This document shows positions 23,501 to 32,012 of a stretch of 64,000 bases of DNA, in pieces. The stretch is from Dendrophyllia cribrosa. Its lineage: Eukaryota > Cnidaria > Anthozoa > Scleractinia > Dendrophylliidae. The DNA is taken from the NCBI GenBank assembly GCA_024195265.1, contig JAJLRJ010000006.1, positions 29,778,382 to 29,842,381 on the forward strand, given 5' to 3'. The notes beneath the pieces were generated by a model, which made no database searches, was not told where the DNA came from, and saw only the letters and a program-made list of their open reading frames with translations. How positions within the stretch are numbered: position 1 is the first letter of the stretch; each line of letters starts with the position of its first letter. The translations under genes and the position numbers were made by a program.

Positions 23501-26500
23501 TTATTTTGTTTTTATAATTATTTTTATTTCATTTTCTCTATACATCTACATGTAAGATGAGAACAAAGAATGGTGAAAGAAATTCCCGGAACTTACTTAA
23601 ACCATTGAGATTTGCAATTTTCTCAATACTGTTTGTGGACAATGACAGTTTCCTACAAAGTAAGCGGTTCACAATAGTCAGTATAAATTATACATGTATA
23701 CTGTCTAGCAAATGTGTTGTTCCAAAAAATACTCACACAACGCACCACCCCCGTGTAAAGGTTTTTTAATTTAATCCCCCTTACCCCCTGGAAATTTTAG
23801 TTTACCTTCATACTCTTTTTTAACAATTTTAGCTTTAACGACCCCCCTCCCCCTCAGAATTTTTAAATAACCTTCCGTGGGAGAGTATGGACAATTACTG
23901 GAACCACACAATACGCATTACATGTATATAACATAATACATGTACAAGAAAACATAACACATGCCTCGGGAGGGGGGGACGACTCCTTTTAGGGTCGCAC
24001 CGCTTAGGGTACTTAAATCTAAAATGACCACAAGTTAGACGATTGTCGCAGTACCTTTTAGATTAGGGTATAAAGGTGAAAAAATATGACAGAATATGAC
24101 ATGTGTTGTTTTGAATTGGTACCTCTTAGGGTGTTTTTCAAAAAATTTCCAATAAGCACCCCCGTCATTTTTATATGGGAATCCCCCCTGGGACATAAGC
24201 TTACTATATAAGACATTGTTCATTCATTCATAATAAATATTACATAACAATATACACTGTATCAGAGTAACACTGATCCACCCAATTAACCAGGGATATA
24301 GTCTCCCAGCTAATGGGTTTTAAAATCAAATAAGCTGAGGTTACAGTACAAGTAAGTGTCTATTTAGTATTATGGTCTTTCCACGATGAATAAAACTAAC
24401 ATAAGGATACAATTATATGTTAATACATCAACTAGAACAAAAGACATGTTGATGATAGTTATGATAGAAAAACAAAACATTGACAACACCACTGACCAGA
24501 AACCATTTATTTTGCTCGGGCTATTTTAGTGACAGATACATTTGTAGTAAGCTTTAAGTTCTTTTGAATTTTATTCAGGCAAGAACCTTGTGTGAGTACT
24601 GACCAACAGCACTTACTCGCAGTTAGTGAGGGTTGACAAGGAAGCATCCATCTTTTCTACTGGAGGGTACTGTGCATACAACTTGATTTCTGTTGATTCT
24701 GAAGCTTTTTGTTCATGTTTCTTTTCCTGTGACAGAAACAAAAAAGAAAAAAAATCAAAGGCGGTTGGACCCACTGCTCTCCTAGATTTTTTGGTTCAGT
24801 GATCTCCACCCCTGCATCCAACTCCCCACCCTCCCCTCCCTCCAATGCCATCCCCATGGGTACGGGTGACCATGGCTAAATGTTCACTGACCCTCCCCTC
24901 TCCAAGGCATTTTGCTAAACTGACCCCACACTTCTTGTGTCTAACTCTCCACCCTCCCCTCCCTCCATAACAACCCCATGGGTACAGGTGACCATTACAT
25001 ATCACAGGCTCAATGTTCACTGGCCCTCCCCTCTCCTAAGCATTTTGCTCAACTGACCCTGCACTTCTTGCGTCTAACTCTCCACCCTCCTCTTCCGCCA
25101 CTGCCATCCCCGGGTAAGCCAGGTTAGACTGCCGCCTGGTTAGCTCAGTGGATAGAGTTTTGGTCTGCTGAGCGGGACGTCGCAGGTTCAAACCCCTGGC
25201 CGGACCAACAACCAGGGACTTTAAATAACTGGCAAGATCATGCTGGCTGTGAGCAACACCTTGTCTCAGTTCAGATGATCACGTCATTGGGCAGGTCAAT
25301 TGAAGGGGACATAAAAGAACCCCGGGGGGGGGGGGGGGAAGGGTACTCCCTATAATGGGCTATACGGGGATGCTCCACCCGAAAGGGGTACCTTTTTGAG
25401 GCTGGAGGTATATGAAAGGGTCGGGATTTCATGAGTTGAAGTATGTGAAAGGGTAGGGATTTCACGAAGAATAGGAATCGGTAGCGAAAACATGAGTTGA
25501 AGCATAAAAAAGGTAGGGAAAACTGCAATTTAAGTATTATAAAAAGGGCCTTTCAAAATATATCAAACAGACGCACGCAAAGGCTATATGAAAGGGGTAC
25601 CATTTTCAATGAAAGGTATATGAAAGGGGTACCATTTTCAATGAAAGGTATATGAAAGGGGTACCTTTTCTGTCAAAAACGGTATATGAAAGGGTAAGGG
25701 TTTGGACCTCGGGCGGATCATCCCCGTACAAAACTTTGTTAAGTACCTCCCCCCCCCCCCCCCCCGGGAAGAACCCATGACATTGTTCGATAAGAGTAGG
25801 GCACAGAGTTCCCAATGTAATGGCCTATCTGACTTTGCCTTTTTACAACCACTTGCCCATAATAACAAATTGTGTTATTCCAGAAAACATCCATACCTCC
25901 CCCACAGAAGACTTTTTGGTTTAACACTTCCCCACCCCTCTGAAAATTTCATTTTGGGTTCATATGCTGTACCTTCCTTTTAAATCTTTGGCTTTTGAGA
26001 CCCATCACCATAAATTGCATACCATTATTAACCCATTACCTAATGGTATTAGAAAAAATTCTCTTAACTGTCAATTCCCCATTAATGGCCACTTTGTCAA
26101 AATGACAGTTCAGCTTGCATGTAGGTGAATACTACATGTAGGTTGCACAAAAAATGTTCTTTCTAGTCAAGGACCAAAACATATTTTTTATTTATTACAA
26201 TTCATGGCTAAAATAGGTTTATATGTTTATACACTAGAATGGTCACCACACTGATGAAAGGCTATGCCTGAAACGTATGTTTTTCTGAACATTTCGACAC
26301 CTTTCACGTTATACTAATTTTTCATCTTGTATTTTCGCCTCAGCTTAACATTTTTCGTTAAAATTATTGGCAGTTTTCCCGTCATTTAATTTTGATATTA
26401 GACAAAGTATCATATCATATCATTTGATATTAGACAAAGTATCATAATGCTACAAATCCAGATATTACACATAAAAATATGCGAAAGACTGTTTTGCAGT

Positions 26501-26695
26501 AATATGAGCAAATAAGCCAGCTAAATCGAAAAGTAAGCTTTTATATGACAGTGGATTTTTTCACTCACCCAAAGAGCCAGGGCGTCCTTGATTGTTGTTC
26601 CCTTGGACTGTAAAAAAACTGGAATAACTCAGACACTTCTTTAAAGTATCTCAGAAACAGCAAACCTTTTAAATTTTGGGAACAAAACTTACCAT
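14516..26695 (-). CDS. DNAL1: Outer-arm dynein light chain 1 (axonemal, leucine-rich repeat)
   Basis: LC1 is a leucine-rich-repeat protein that binds an outer-arm dynein heavy chain in cilia and flagella. Ten exons on the minus strand: 26695-26693 (the ATG alone), 26607-26569, 24726-24617, 23652-23597, 23177-23122, 21400-21311, 19748-19695, 18526-18490, 17787-17701 and 14565-14516. All junctions are AG/GT and the 582 coding bases join in frame to 193 residues, close to the family's ~190. Diagnostic stretches in order are [110 protein letters not shown] and [10 protein letters not shown]. The C-terminus [15 protein letters not shown] is acidic. Exon 1 carries only the start codon, as in vertebrates. 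The last 3' splice site overlaps the first unit of a minisatellite. It diverges from the F-box gene at 26907. Confidence 0.96.
14567..15100. repeat. 62/70-bp minisatellite, eight units plus remnants, at the DNAL1 splice acceptor
   Basis: Unit starts (TGAGGTAAA or CCAAGGTAA) fall at 14567, 14630, 14692, 14754, 14824, 14894, 14956, 15026 and 15087, with periods of 61-63 or 70 bp; the longer units carry an extra GGAGTACA. Each unit has AGGTCACACAGGAGCAACAG and CTTGATTACACTACAG. The first unit includes the genuine last 3' splice site of DNAL1 (minus-strand TTACCTCAG). A diverged copy lies at 15725-15775, inside a hairpin made with 15779-15793. Confidence 0.92.
15985..16352. mobile_element. G/C-tract-bounded element with TTTTTTTGGGT repeats
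   Basis: Left end CCCCCAGGGGGGATACTCTA then ATTTACATG; right end CATGTAAATTTCGAGTATCC then CCCCTGGG, inverted. The interior is six to seven degenerate units of 'TATTTTTTTGGGT.TAAAAT'. No coding capacity. Confidence 0.75.
16620..16860. repeat. Dispersed repeat block plus ATCGAT-rich simple sequence
   Basis: 16620-16680 repeats 11025-11085 (GAGACTTATATAACG...GGTTAGGGTTAGCAG). 16690-16860 is a run of degenerate 'AATCGATGNCNATCGAT' repeats, self-complementary and therefore hairpin-prone. Confidence 0.7.
17978..18200. repeat. Fold-back repeat rich in GGCCAAACGCG and CAACATGTTG
   Basis: Four copies of GGCCAAACG alternate with palindromic CAACATTGTTG and GTTGGATC motifs. This looks like a MITE remnant in a DNAL1 intron. 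Confidence 0.65.
18608..18895. mobile_element. TIR element, family A, copy 2 (inverted)
   Basis: Same termini as 3535-3818 and the body in the opposite orientation, including GCGCCAAGCACGGGAAAACG and four CCAAT-type motifs. Confidence 0.88.
19912..20080. mobile_element. Fold-back MITE
   Basis: TAGGTAATCATACGGTTT... at the left is inverted at the right (AAAACCGTATGATTACTTA), with arms of about 80 bp around GAGCCGCTTTGGCGAG. Confidence 0.88.
20213..20272 (+). repeat. 18-bp tandem repeat TTGCACTGGTGTTACACT, three units
   Basis: Three near-identical 18-bp units in direct orientation in a DNAL1 intron, preceded by a T/A homopolymer stretch. Confidence 0.8.
20923..21020 (+). mobile_element. Short Penelope-like 3' UTR relic
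   Basis: ACTCGAAACGTCAGCTTTTG, then GTAGCCAATTTAACTTATCA, matches the 3' ends at 10740-10810 and 28350-28425. Only the last ~100 bp survive, and half of the hammerhead-like motif is lost. Confidence 0.65.
21021..21294. mobile_element. TTAA-flanked MITE family P, copy 1
   Basis: Bounded by TTAA with inverted ends (TTAACTGTTTTACTCCCAAC and TTGGGAGTTTAAGGATTAA). The interior matches 39279-39462 in inverted orientation, for example GTCGACAGACTCAAAGGTTA (complement sense). piggyBac-type target site. Confidence 0.75.
21549..21905 (-). mobile_element. LINE 3' fragment with (TTA)n tail
   Basis: The minus strand encodes [20 protein letters not shown] then [11 protein letters not shown], the usual C-terminal pattern of cnidarian non-LTR retrotransposons. 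It ends in a (TTA)n tract at 21559-21588. Everything upstream is lost. Confidence 0.7.
22250..22520 (-). mobile_element. tRNA-derived SINE (family S3)
   Basis: On the minus strand the head reads GGCACGGTGGCCTAATGGTC (A-box-like) then ACTGGACTCCAGATC. The body passes GAACATGTTACTC-type sequence to CTGTGATGGACAGGCATCCC, then AGTCACTTCATGCTACTGAA. The last part is the source of the 77-bp satellite at 38617-39239. Confidence 0.8.
22620..22777. mobile_element. MITE with CAGGGGCGGATC ends and 5-bp ATGTA duplication
   Basis: Inverted termini CAGGGGCGGATCCAGGATTT and CTAGATCCGCCCCTG, flanked on both sides by ATGTA. This terminus type is widespread in marine invertebrate MITEs. Confidence 0.8.
22796..22962. 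mobile_element. Fold-back MITE
   Basis: AATAGCCCTTTTCACGGTTA is inverted as TAACCGCGAAAAGGGCTATT; arms of about 55 bp also include CATTTGCATTACAATAAAAT. Confidence 0.9.
22969..23095. mobile_element. MITE family T, copy 1
   Basis: Ends TTGGTTTGAAAATTTC and GAAATTTTCAAACCAA are inverted. A second copy is at 40641-40759 and a worn one at about 19435-19560 in DNAL1. Confidence 0.8.
23718..23910. mobile_element. C-rich MITE family C, copy 1
   Basis: Ends GTTCCAAAAAATACTCACAC and AGTATGGACAATTACTGGAA are roughly inverted. The interior has CCCCCTGGAAATTTTAGTTT. Related sequence lies at 25877-26000 and 33384-33545. Confidence 0.55.
23962..24196. mobile_element. G/C-tract-bounded element with TTAGGGT units
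   Basis: Left CGGGAGGGGGGGACGACTCC, right GGGAATCCCCCCTGGGA. Interior motifs (CTTTTAGGGT, GCTTAGGGTACTTA, CCTTTTAGATTAGGGTA) are degenerate tandem units. It belongs with the 15985, 25318 and 29848 elements. Confidence 0.6.
24825..25110. repeat. ~125-bp tandem repeat, about 2.3 units
   Basis: CCACCCTCCCCTCCCTCC starts at 24826 and 24949, with a diverged third start at 25082. Units contain CATGGGTACGGGTGACCAT and GCATTTTGCTAAACTGACCC. Confidence 0.8.
25131..25310 (+). mobile_element. tRNA-derived SINE (family S1)
   Basis: GGTTAGCTCAGTGGATAGAG (A box) and GCAGGTTCAAACCCC (B box) are at tRNA spacing. The body is GGACCAACAACCAGGGACTT then TAAATAACTGGCAAG, shared with 7195-7370. Confidence 0.8.
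25318..25770. mobile_element. G/C-tract-bounded element with TATATGAAAGGGGTACC repeats
   Basis: Starts CCCCGGGGGG..AGGGTACTCC and ends GAAGTACC-type CCCCCCCCGGG, inverted. The interior holds at least eight degenerate units of TATATGAAAGGGGTACC, two of them identical in CATTTTCAATGAAAGG. It also contains GGGCTATACGGGGATGCTCC, shared with 11705-11730. Confidence 0.8.
26251..26276 (+). ncRNA. Hammerhead-ribozyme-like motif with intact core
   Basis: CTGATGA, stem II AGGC-TAT-GCCT, then GAAAC-GTA. Core bases are all canonical and stem II pairs four of four; cleavage would follow GUA. No retroelement ORF is evident beside it, but the layout equals the Penelope-linked motifs elsewhere in the window. 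Confidence 0.45.
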
Positions 26696-26906
26696 ATCTG
26701 TGAAAATTACAGGTGTAGACAAATGTTTACGTCTTTCACTATTGCTCGAAACCACCAGTAAAGTCAAGATGGCGATCACCATGGAAATGTGCCTCTATGA
26801 ACTATGGGAACTAAAAATATACTGCGTTCTGATTGGACAAGAAGTAAAAAATGGCGGACCAGCAGCACTTCCAGCTCAGTGCAAGTGCTTGAAAATCGTG
26901 GAAAAT
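26696..26906. promoter_or_regulatory. Shared divergent promoter of DNAL1 and F-box gene 1
   Basis: Only about 210 bp separate the DNAL1 start (minus, 26695) from the proposed F-box start (plus, 26907). The gap has two YY1-like motifs: CAAGATGGCGATC near 26766 and AAAATGGCGGACC near 26848. A similar ATGGCGGAC lies before F-box gene 2 (about 32139). A bidirectional promoter is inferred. DNAL1 may have a longer 5' UTR overlapping the F-box transcript. Confidence 0.45.
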
Positions 26907-28007
26907 ATGGGTGAAAGAACTAAATTTCTCTCACCAAAGTTGTGGGCACAAAGAAATGGAACGCTCTGCCGTCGTAATTCAGTTGAAGATCCTCCCGAAA
27001 TTCATTATAATTTCTCAACTTGCTGGAAAAAACCTCGAATGAAGAAAAGCTCAGCTTCCATCCTAGACTTACCCGAAGAATGTTTAGTTACTGTGTTCGA
27101 AAACCTTGAAGCTCACGAGATTTGTAACGCTGCCAGAGTATGCAAGAGGCTTTATCACCTTTCTTGGAATCCTGCATTGTGGAAGTCTATCGATCTTTCT
27201 TTTCAGAATTTCCCGATTTTGTTTTGTGCTTCTCTTGACAGGGATACAAACTACTTAGGTTATTGCAGCTGGAAAGAAGTGAACAAAAAGACCAAAAGGC
27301 GAATGTTGTTTGCATCGTTTCTTTCCGAAAGAAAAGCTGCATTAACTAGAATTCTTGGTGACTTTAATATTTTTACCGAGGCGGACATGTTGATTTGTCT
27401 TCTCAATAACTGTAATGTAAATAATTTGAAAAGCATTTCTTTACAGACGACGCCTGCTTGGAGCGCCCAACTCTACAAGGGAGACATGCTAGGTCTGCAA
27501 TGTTTTTTAAGGTGCTTAGTGGAGAACTGCAGAGATGCTTTAAAGTCATTGCGATGTTATGTGGATGTTTCTTACACCACAGCAAATCTTTTGGGAAGCC
27601 TTCACAGTCTTGAATATCTAAATTTACATTTCCCCTGGGTTAAAACTCTGCCACCAGAATGTATGGATGCTATCTTGTCATCGCTACCCAATTTAAAGTA
27701 CTTAAAGATAACAATTCGTCAAATAATTGAGGATGAGTACTTTCCGGGCTATGTACTCAGATCTGACTCATTGGAAACACTTGATTTTGGTTTCACCAAA
27801 AACTTCTTGATCAGGGATTTGTTTCTCCCTAAGCTCCACACTCTTAAAGCTGAATGTCTTCACAAATTTCATAATACACAAAGGACTGTGTGCCTTTTTG
27901 AACTTGTCGAGAAAGGTTGTCCTCTTATTCAAGCTCTTAATGATTACACTTCATTAGTACCTGGCTTGCAGAATTTTCACCTCAGTGAAGACGAAAAAAA
28001 AGGCTAA
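26907..28007 (+). CDS. Intronless F-box protein, copy 1
   Basis: F-box proteins recruit substrates to SCF ubiquitin ligases through Skp1. The F-box is at about residues 51-97: SILDLPEECLVTVFENLEAH, then NAARVCKRLYHLSWNPALWK. The rest has leucine-rich-repeat-like stretches, such as LHSLEYLNLHFPWV and LSSLPNLKYLKITIRQ. I chose ATG 26907 (MGERTKF) because its paralogue at 32202 starts MGKRTKF in the same context; upstream in-frame codons run into the DNAL1 promoter and are not conserved. The frame is 366 codons without introns. Relative to copy 2 a TAA (28005-28007) replaces a Leu-type codon; after it the same frame continues YFCICPIHD, so the C-terminus is shortened by a nonsense change. AATAAA at 28251 is a plausible poly(A) signal. 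A Penelope-like element follows. Confidence 0.85.
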   Translation: MGERTKFLSPKLWAQRNGTLCRRNSVEDPPEIHYNFSTCWKKPRMKKSSASILDLPEECLVTVFENLEAHEICNAARVCKRLYHLSWNPALWKSIDLSFQNFPILFCASLDRDTNYLGYCSWKEVNKKTKRRMLFASFLSERKAALTRILGDFNIFTEADMLICLLNNCNVNNLKSISLQTTPAWSAQLYKGDMLGLQCFLRCLVENCRDALKSLRCYVDVSYTTANLLGSLHSLEYLNLHFPWVKTLPPECMDAILSSLPNLKYLKITIRQIIEDEYFPGYVLRSDSLETLDFGFTKNFLIRDLFLPKLHTLKAECLHKFHNTQRTVCLFELVEKGCPLIQALNDYTSLVPGLQNFHLSEDEKKG

Positions 28008-28250
28008 TATTTCTGCATTTGCCCTATCCATGATGTTTATATTTTTGCTTAGGACTTAAAATTGCCCTTCAAGATAACTTGTTATAATTGGTAAGTTTGT
28101 TGCTAGAGTCAATAGTCCCAAGTACAAATTTTGGAGTTGACATCTCTTGTTTTTGTCGTATTTATATTAAATTTGTTTAAAAATGAAAGAAAATAATAGT
28201 TGAGACTGTTATTAAAACTTTGTTCTAACAGGAGTGTGGAAAGTGTGCTC

Positions 28251-28256
28251 AATAAA
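28251..28256 (+). terminator. Polyadenylation signal AATAAA for F-box gene 1
   Basis: AATAAA about 244 bp after the stop and just before the G/T-containing boundary of the Penelope-like 3' end. The position is plausible but not proven. Confidence 0.4.
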
Positions 28257-28408
28257 ACTGTTATGCAAGTCTGTTAATCTTACAAATGAATGGGGTTAGT
28301 TTCTAGAGAAACTGTGGTGCTGCGTCCGTGGGGGGATGAAACACGAGAATTTAGTTTTATTGACTGAGTCGATAAGGTAAATTGACCACCGTAAAAAGAT
28401 TCAAATAG

Positions 28409-28438
28409 CTGACGTTTCGAGCGCTAGCCCTTCGTCGG
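28409..28438 (-). ncRNA. Hammerhead-like motif in Penelope-like 3' UTR
   Basis: CCGACGA, stem GGGC-TAGC-GCTC, GAAAC-GTC on the minus strand, about 100 bp after the ORF stop. The U4-to-C change is shared with two other copies in the window. Confidence 0.4.
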
Positions 28439-28535
28439 AGCGAATCAAGGAATTGTGGGTAGTGTGTGGTTTTATATAGTAAGCGGTGGAGCTACGCTAT
28501 TGGTGGAAATTTGGTGACGTGAAAACAAATGTAAA

Positions 28536-29095
28536 TTAGTTGAATGAAAAGCGTTCGTTGATTCCGTGGGGTTTGAGAGTGCCGATTTGAAAGATTATTT
28601 TTTGTTCTAGGTTTTTACGGCTTTCTGTGTTGCCCTGGTGTAGGGAAAGGCCGCAGATTGTCATGTGTTGTTTAGAATGGTTAGTAAGATTAAAATGGCG
28701 CGCGACTGGTTTGGATGCGTCTTTGTCATTTTTTTCAACGTCTCGGAGATGTTCACGAAAACGGTCGCCCAGTCTCCTCCCTGTTTCGCCAATGTATATC
28801 TTTTTGCAAAAAGTACATGTTATGCAGTAGATAACATTTACGGAGGTGCATGTAAAACGATCAGTGATTTTAATAGATCGTTTGGGTCCTGTTATTTTGT
28901 CCGCGTTGTGAATGAAAGGACAAGTGTTACATCTTGTGCGTGTGCATTTAAAAGTTCCCGGTTCATCGTCAGATTTCAGTGCGCTCGTAACTAGAAAGTT
29001 GCCTATGTTTTTGTCATGTTTGAATGAAATTAGTGGGGGTTGTGAAAAAATTCTGCCAGTTTCGGGGTCGTTTTGGAGTAATTTGAAATTTTTTT
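28536..29095 (-). CDS. Penelope-like C-terminal GIY-YIG endonuclease domain (ORF relic)
   Basis: An uninterrupted minus-strand frame of 186 codons has no start; the reverse transcriptase half is missing. It begins at the truncation (LLQNDPETGRIFSQPPLISF), then has the cysteine pair region CTRTRCNTCPFIHNADK and IYCITCTFCKKIYIGETGRR, whose IYC..YIGETGRRL is the GIY-YIG signature, followed by LGDRFREHLRDVEKND with the catalytic Arg. HFNLTNHSKQHM and ICGLSLHQGNTESRKNLEQK follow, and the protein ends GINERFSFN before TAA. Penelope-like elements join a telomerase-like reverse transcriptase to this nuclease. No frameshift was seen over the 560 bp, so this copy is young, though not autonomous. Confidence 0.85.
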
Positions 29096-29109
29096 AAATG
29101 ATGCGTTTT

Positions 29110-29441
29110 GGCCGTCTAAAAACGTGAAATTTCACTTCCGGTGTGTTATAAAACCGCGCAAGAAGAAAGACTGGAAATAGTCCACTGTGACGTCATTACA
29201 GGAATGCCAGTGTCGAGATTTTTTTCAGTTCCTTACATTTTTTTATGTGCCCTGAGGAAGAAACATGGTTCTATTAAGGTGTGTTGTCTATGGTTGTAGC
29301 AACACGCACCAAAAAACGGAGGATCTGAGAAATCGCGACACTGGCATTCTTGTATTGACGTCACAGCAGACTATTTCCAGTCTTTCTTCTTGCGCAGTTT
29401 TGTAACACACCGAAAGTGAAATTTCATGTTTTTAGACAGCT
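29110..29441. mobile_element. 332-bp MITE with ~115-bp inverted arms
   Basis: GCCGTCTAAAAACGTGAAAT is inverted as ATTTCATGTTTTTAGACAGC. The arms share AAGAAGAAAGACTGGAAATA and TGACGTCA-like sites. It sits at the truncation point of the Penelope-like element. Confidence 0.88.
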
Positions 29442-29644
29442 ACAACGCAGTGAAGAAAAACCGATATCGAATTTTTTTTTTCTATTTTCTTATCAGAACA
29501 TCATGTAGATTTGATCAAACACTTTAAGTTACTGGTCATGCCTAGGGGATGGTGTAGTGTGCTTCCTTGCAGTTACAGTTTGTCTAATATTCTATAGTGT
29601 GTACACCTGGCCAATGCAGTTGATCTCACTTTGGTTTGCTAGTA

Positions 29645-29725
29645 CAGTCAAACCTCTATTAAGCGGTCACCCTCGGGGAATAGCCAACTGGCCGCTTAAT
29701 ACAGATGACCGCTTAAAATCTCCTC
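29645..29725 (+). repeat. Tigger-like terminal fragment
   Basis: TACAGTCAAACCTCTATTAA then GCGGTCACCCTCGGGGAA, and again GGCCGCTTAATACAG, resembles the ends of the 4071-4960 element and of 38055-38228. No matching right end was found. Confidence 0.45.
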
Positions 29726-29847
29726 CATGTGCTTTGCCGCTATTGCTGTGCTGTTTCACTCTGCGGATTTCGTTTTTCTTCCCACCATCCCTCTGCTCCC
29801 TCCTTTTGCATTGCCATCATCCTTTCCATTCCCCTATTTCTGTACTT

Positions 29848-30295
29848 TACCCCCGGGGGGGTACTCAGCAAATTTTTGGGCGGGGATGTGCCGCTGGGAC
29901 TCTGAGACCCTTAACCTATACTAGACCATTTTAGCTGGATTTTGCAACCCTATTCTAGACTAAACACCGAAAAACCCTACCCTATCCTAGACCTATTCCA
30001 GACTCGCTATTTTCCAGAAACTCGTTCACAATCATAGTCTAAGATGCCAGGGGTCAGTAAAAATGTCGTAAACAGCCCGCGTACCGATTTATAAATGCCA
30101 TTTGCCAGTAAAACCTTGTCTAGACTAAATTCTTCACGCAACTGGTCAGTTTCGCGGAAAATGATACCCTATTCTAGACCAAAAACCTCTGATTACTATA
30201 CCCTATCCCAGACTAAACTGCCTGAAAACCATACCCTTCACAGCGGCAAATACCTATATAGCTCATATATGGGAGTACCCCCCTCCCCCCGGGAC
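29848..30295. mobile_element. G/C-tract-bounded element with ACCCTATTCTAGAC repeats
   Basis: Left CCCCCGGGGGGGTACTC, right GGGAGTACCCCCCTCCCCCC, inverted. The interior is made of degenerate repeats of CCCTATYCTAGACYAAA (at least seven). No coding capacity. Confidence 0.8.
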
Positions 30296-30722
30296 TTTAC
30301 CCTTTTCCATAATCTTTGCACTGCCCATCTGCCAGTATGATATGATGCTTGCAGGTGGAGGCAGTTTCCATAGCAACCATCCAAACACCTCTCCTTTAGC
30401 CTTGGACCTGCCCTTGCTATGGAGCCTAGATCATGTGCATTGATCCTTCCCTTCCATTCAAACCACTTGCAAAGTTCTTAGTGATCCGAATATCAGGACT
30501 GTGGGATTAAAAAGGCGCCAAACCTAGCACAAAGGTGTAGAAAGCTTTTGTAGCGTTCATGATGGAAGCTACTTCTTTACTTTTCTTAAATAAAACGTTC
30601 CACAGTCCACAGTTAAATGCGCAGCCACTCGCCCCAGGCTGCCACTCTTTTTCGAAGTGAATGGTGGCATACCGAGAAGGCCCTGGGGTGAGGTTGCGTC
30701 ATTCTCGTCCCCAGAGCCGCTT

Positions 30723-32012
30723 GTAGGCCTTTCCAGATTGTGCTCGGCACTTTTTTAGCGCAATTTGGCTTTGGGAGCACTATTTTGATCAGAGAGCACT
30801 TTTTTGGCCAAAGAGCATCTTCTGACAACTTTTTTGGTAAACAAGCCGATTTCTAGCTTATTTGAAGTAAATTACTGGATTTTTTGTTTTATATAGCAAT
30901 TTCAAGTTCCCTTGACTACAAATAATATCTCAACTAGGCTAAAACTGGTGATTTCGATATTTGATTGGGTATGCATTCCTGTGGTACGGTAACTACAAAT
31001 ATTGGGTAGCCTGTGGGCTGTGGAACCCTTATAGAAATAGAATATTTGTCTGCCCAGATCAAAATGGTGGACGCTTCGTCGAGTGGCGAAGAAATCGAAG
31101 AAAATCCCATAGAAACTGCCATAAGTATAGGCACTTCATTATCAGAACCGGCAAAAGCGTCCATTTCCCAAAAGCGAAAGATTATAGTCAATGATGGGAA
31201 ATATAAAGCGAGTCGTGAGCACAAGAATCTCAACAGTAAAACGTCGGTTTTTACTACTTTGTCAGCACTATATTGCTTGCACATTGGAAACCATGTTTTC
31301 CTGTTTTACATCTTTTGTAATCATTTTCTCTTCAGGAGATTGTTATAGTTAAGTTCTGTTATCAAGTTTGAGGTGGAGATTGATATAGTTAAGTTTTGTT
31401 GTCAAGTTTCGTTAGCTTTGATTAAGTAAAAAACAAACATTCAATATTTATTTTTTTAAAATATTTATTTTATTTTATGTTTTCAAAATGAATTTATTCT
31501 ATTTAACTAGCTAATTGATGGATTAGTTGATTCTTTACATCATCTGTCTTAGGCTTTACTCATTTTCTAGAATGAATTCTAGTAATGTTAGCCAGAAAAG
31601 CAGATATGGTATTATATAAATGAACATTGTTTTAGAGTGGTTTCCATAAACCCGTGAAATATTAGTGTTGAAGGTAAAGAGTAGAAGGTAAGAAAACACA
31701 AAAGAGAACAAAGGCATTTATAATAGTATGTTGTTATACGCTAAAGTGTGTTTCACAGGTTTATGGAAACTACTCTAACGCATTTATTTAATAAAAGTAT
31801 TATTCGTTATTTGTGCAATTATTGACTTGTATTCAATGGAAACTTGCCTTTCAGTTGCAAATCTAAATTGGAAAGCATCTTTTCTTTCAAATAATTAAAA
31901 ATATTCGGTAGCACTTTTTTAATTTTTGGAGCAACTTTTGAGCACCATTTTGATTTTGGAGCACTTTTTAAGCATCTTTTGGGCATTTGTGGGAGCACAA
32001 TCTGAAAAGGCC
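30723..32012. mobile_element. hAT-like non-autonomous element (nested)
   Basis: Ends (TA)GGCCTTTCCAGATTGTGCTC and GAGCACAATCTGAAAAGGCC are inverted, and the flanks duplicate the target GAGCCGCTT (30714-30722 and 32013-32021), of which eight bases suit a hAT duplication. Sub-terminal 'GGAGCACTTTT' motifs repeat near both ends, like transposase-binding sites. It carries the 31064 ORF. Confidence 0.78.
31064..31258 (+). CDS. First-exon-like ORF inside the hAT-like element
   Basis: The frame starts MVDASSSGEEIEENPIETAI and continues through KRKIIVNDGKYKASREHKNL. It is acidic then basic, and resembles N-terminal exons of hAT/zinc-finger transposon-derived proteins in cnidarians (from memory). A possible donor GTAAAA follows at about 31234. 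No downstream exon or dimerisation domain is present within the element, so it is probably a deletion derivative. It might also be a fragment captured by chance. Confidence 0.4.

Larger units (their letters stand above)
28340..29095 (-). mobile_element. Penelope-like element, 5'-truncated, with 3' UTR
   Basis: Contains the open GIY-YIG ORF (29095-28536) and a ~195-bp 3' UTR ending TCGACTCAGTCAATAAAAC. The 3' UTR has a hammerhead-like motif at 28409-28438. Truncation at 29095 abuts a TIR MITE at 29110. It is the same family as the inverted pair at 9806-10865. Confidence 0.88.

Noticed and set aside
25136..25210. A functional tRNA gene
   Set aside because: A and B boxes are good but the arms do not fold well, and the body is shared with a second SINE at 7195-7370.
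26676..26906. A longer N-terminus for F-box gene 1 starting at 26676
   Set aside because: It overlaps the DNAL1 start codon and promoter, is not conserved in the paralogue, and MGERTKF at 26907 matches MGKRTKF at 32202.
28665..28994. Plus-strand frames over the Penelope-like copy
   Set aside because: They are antisense to the clear GIY-YIG ORF on the minus strand.
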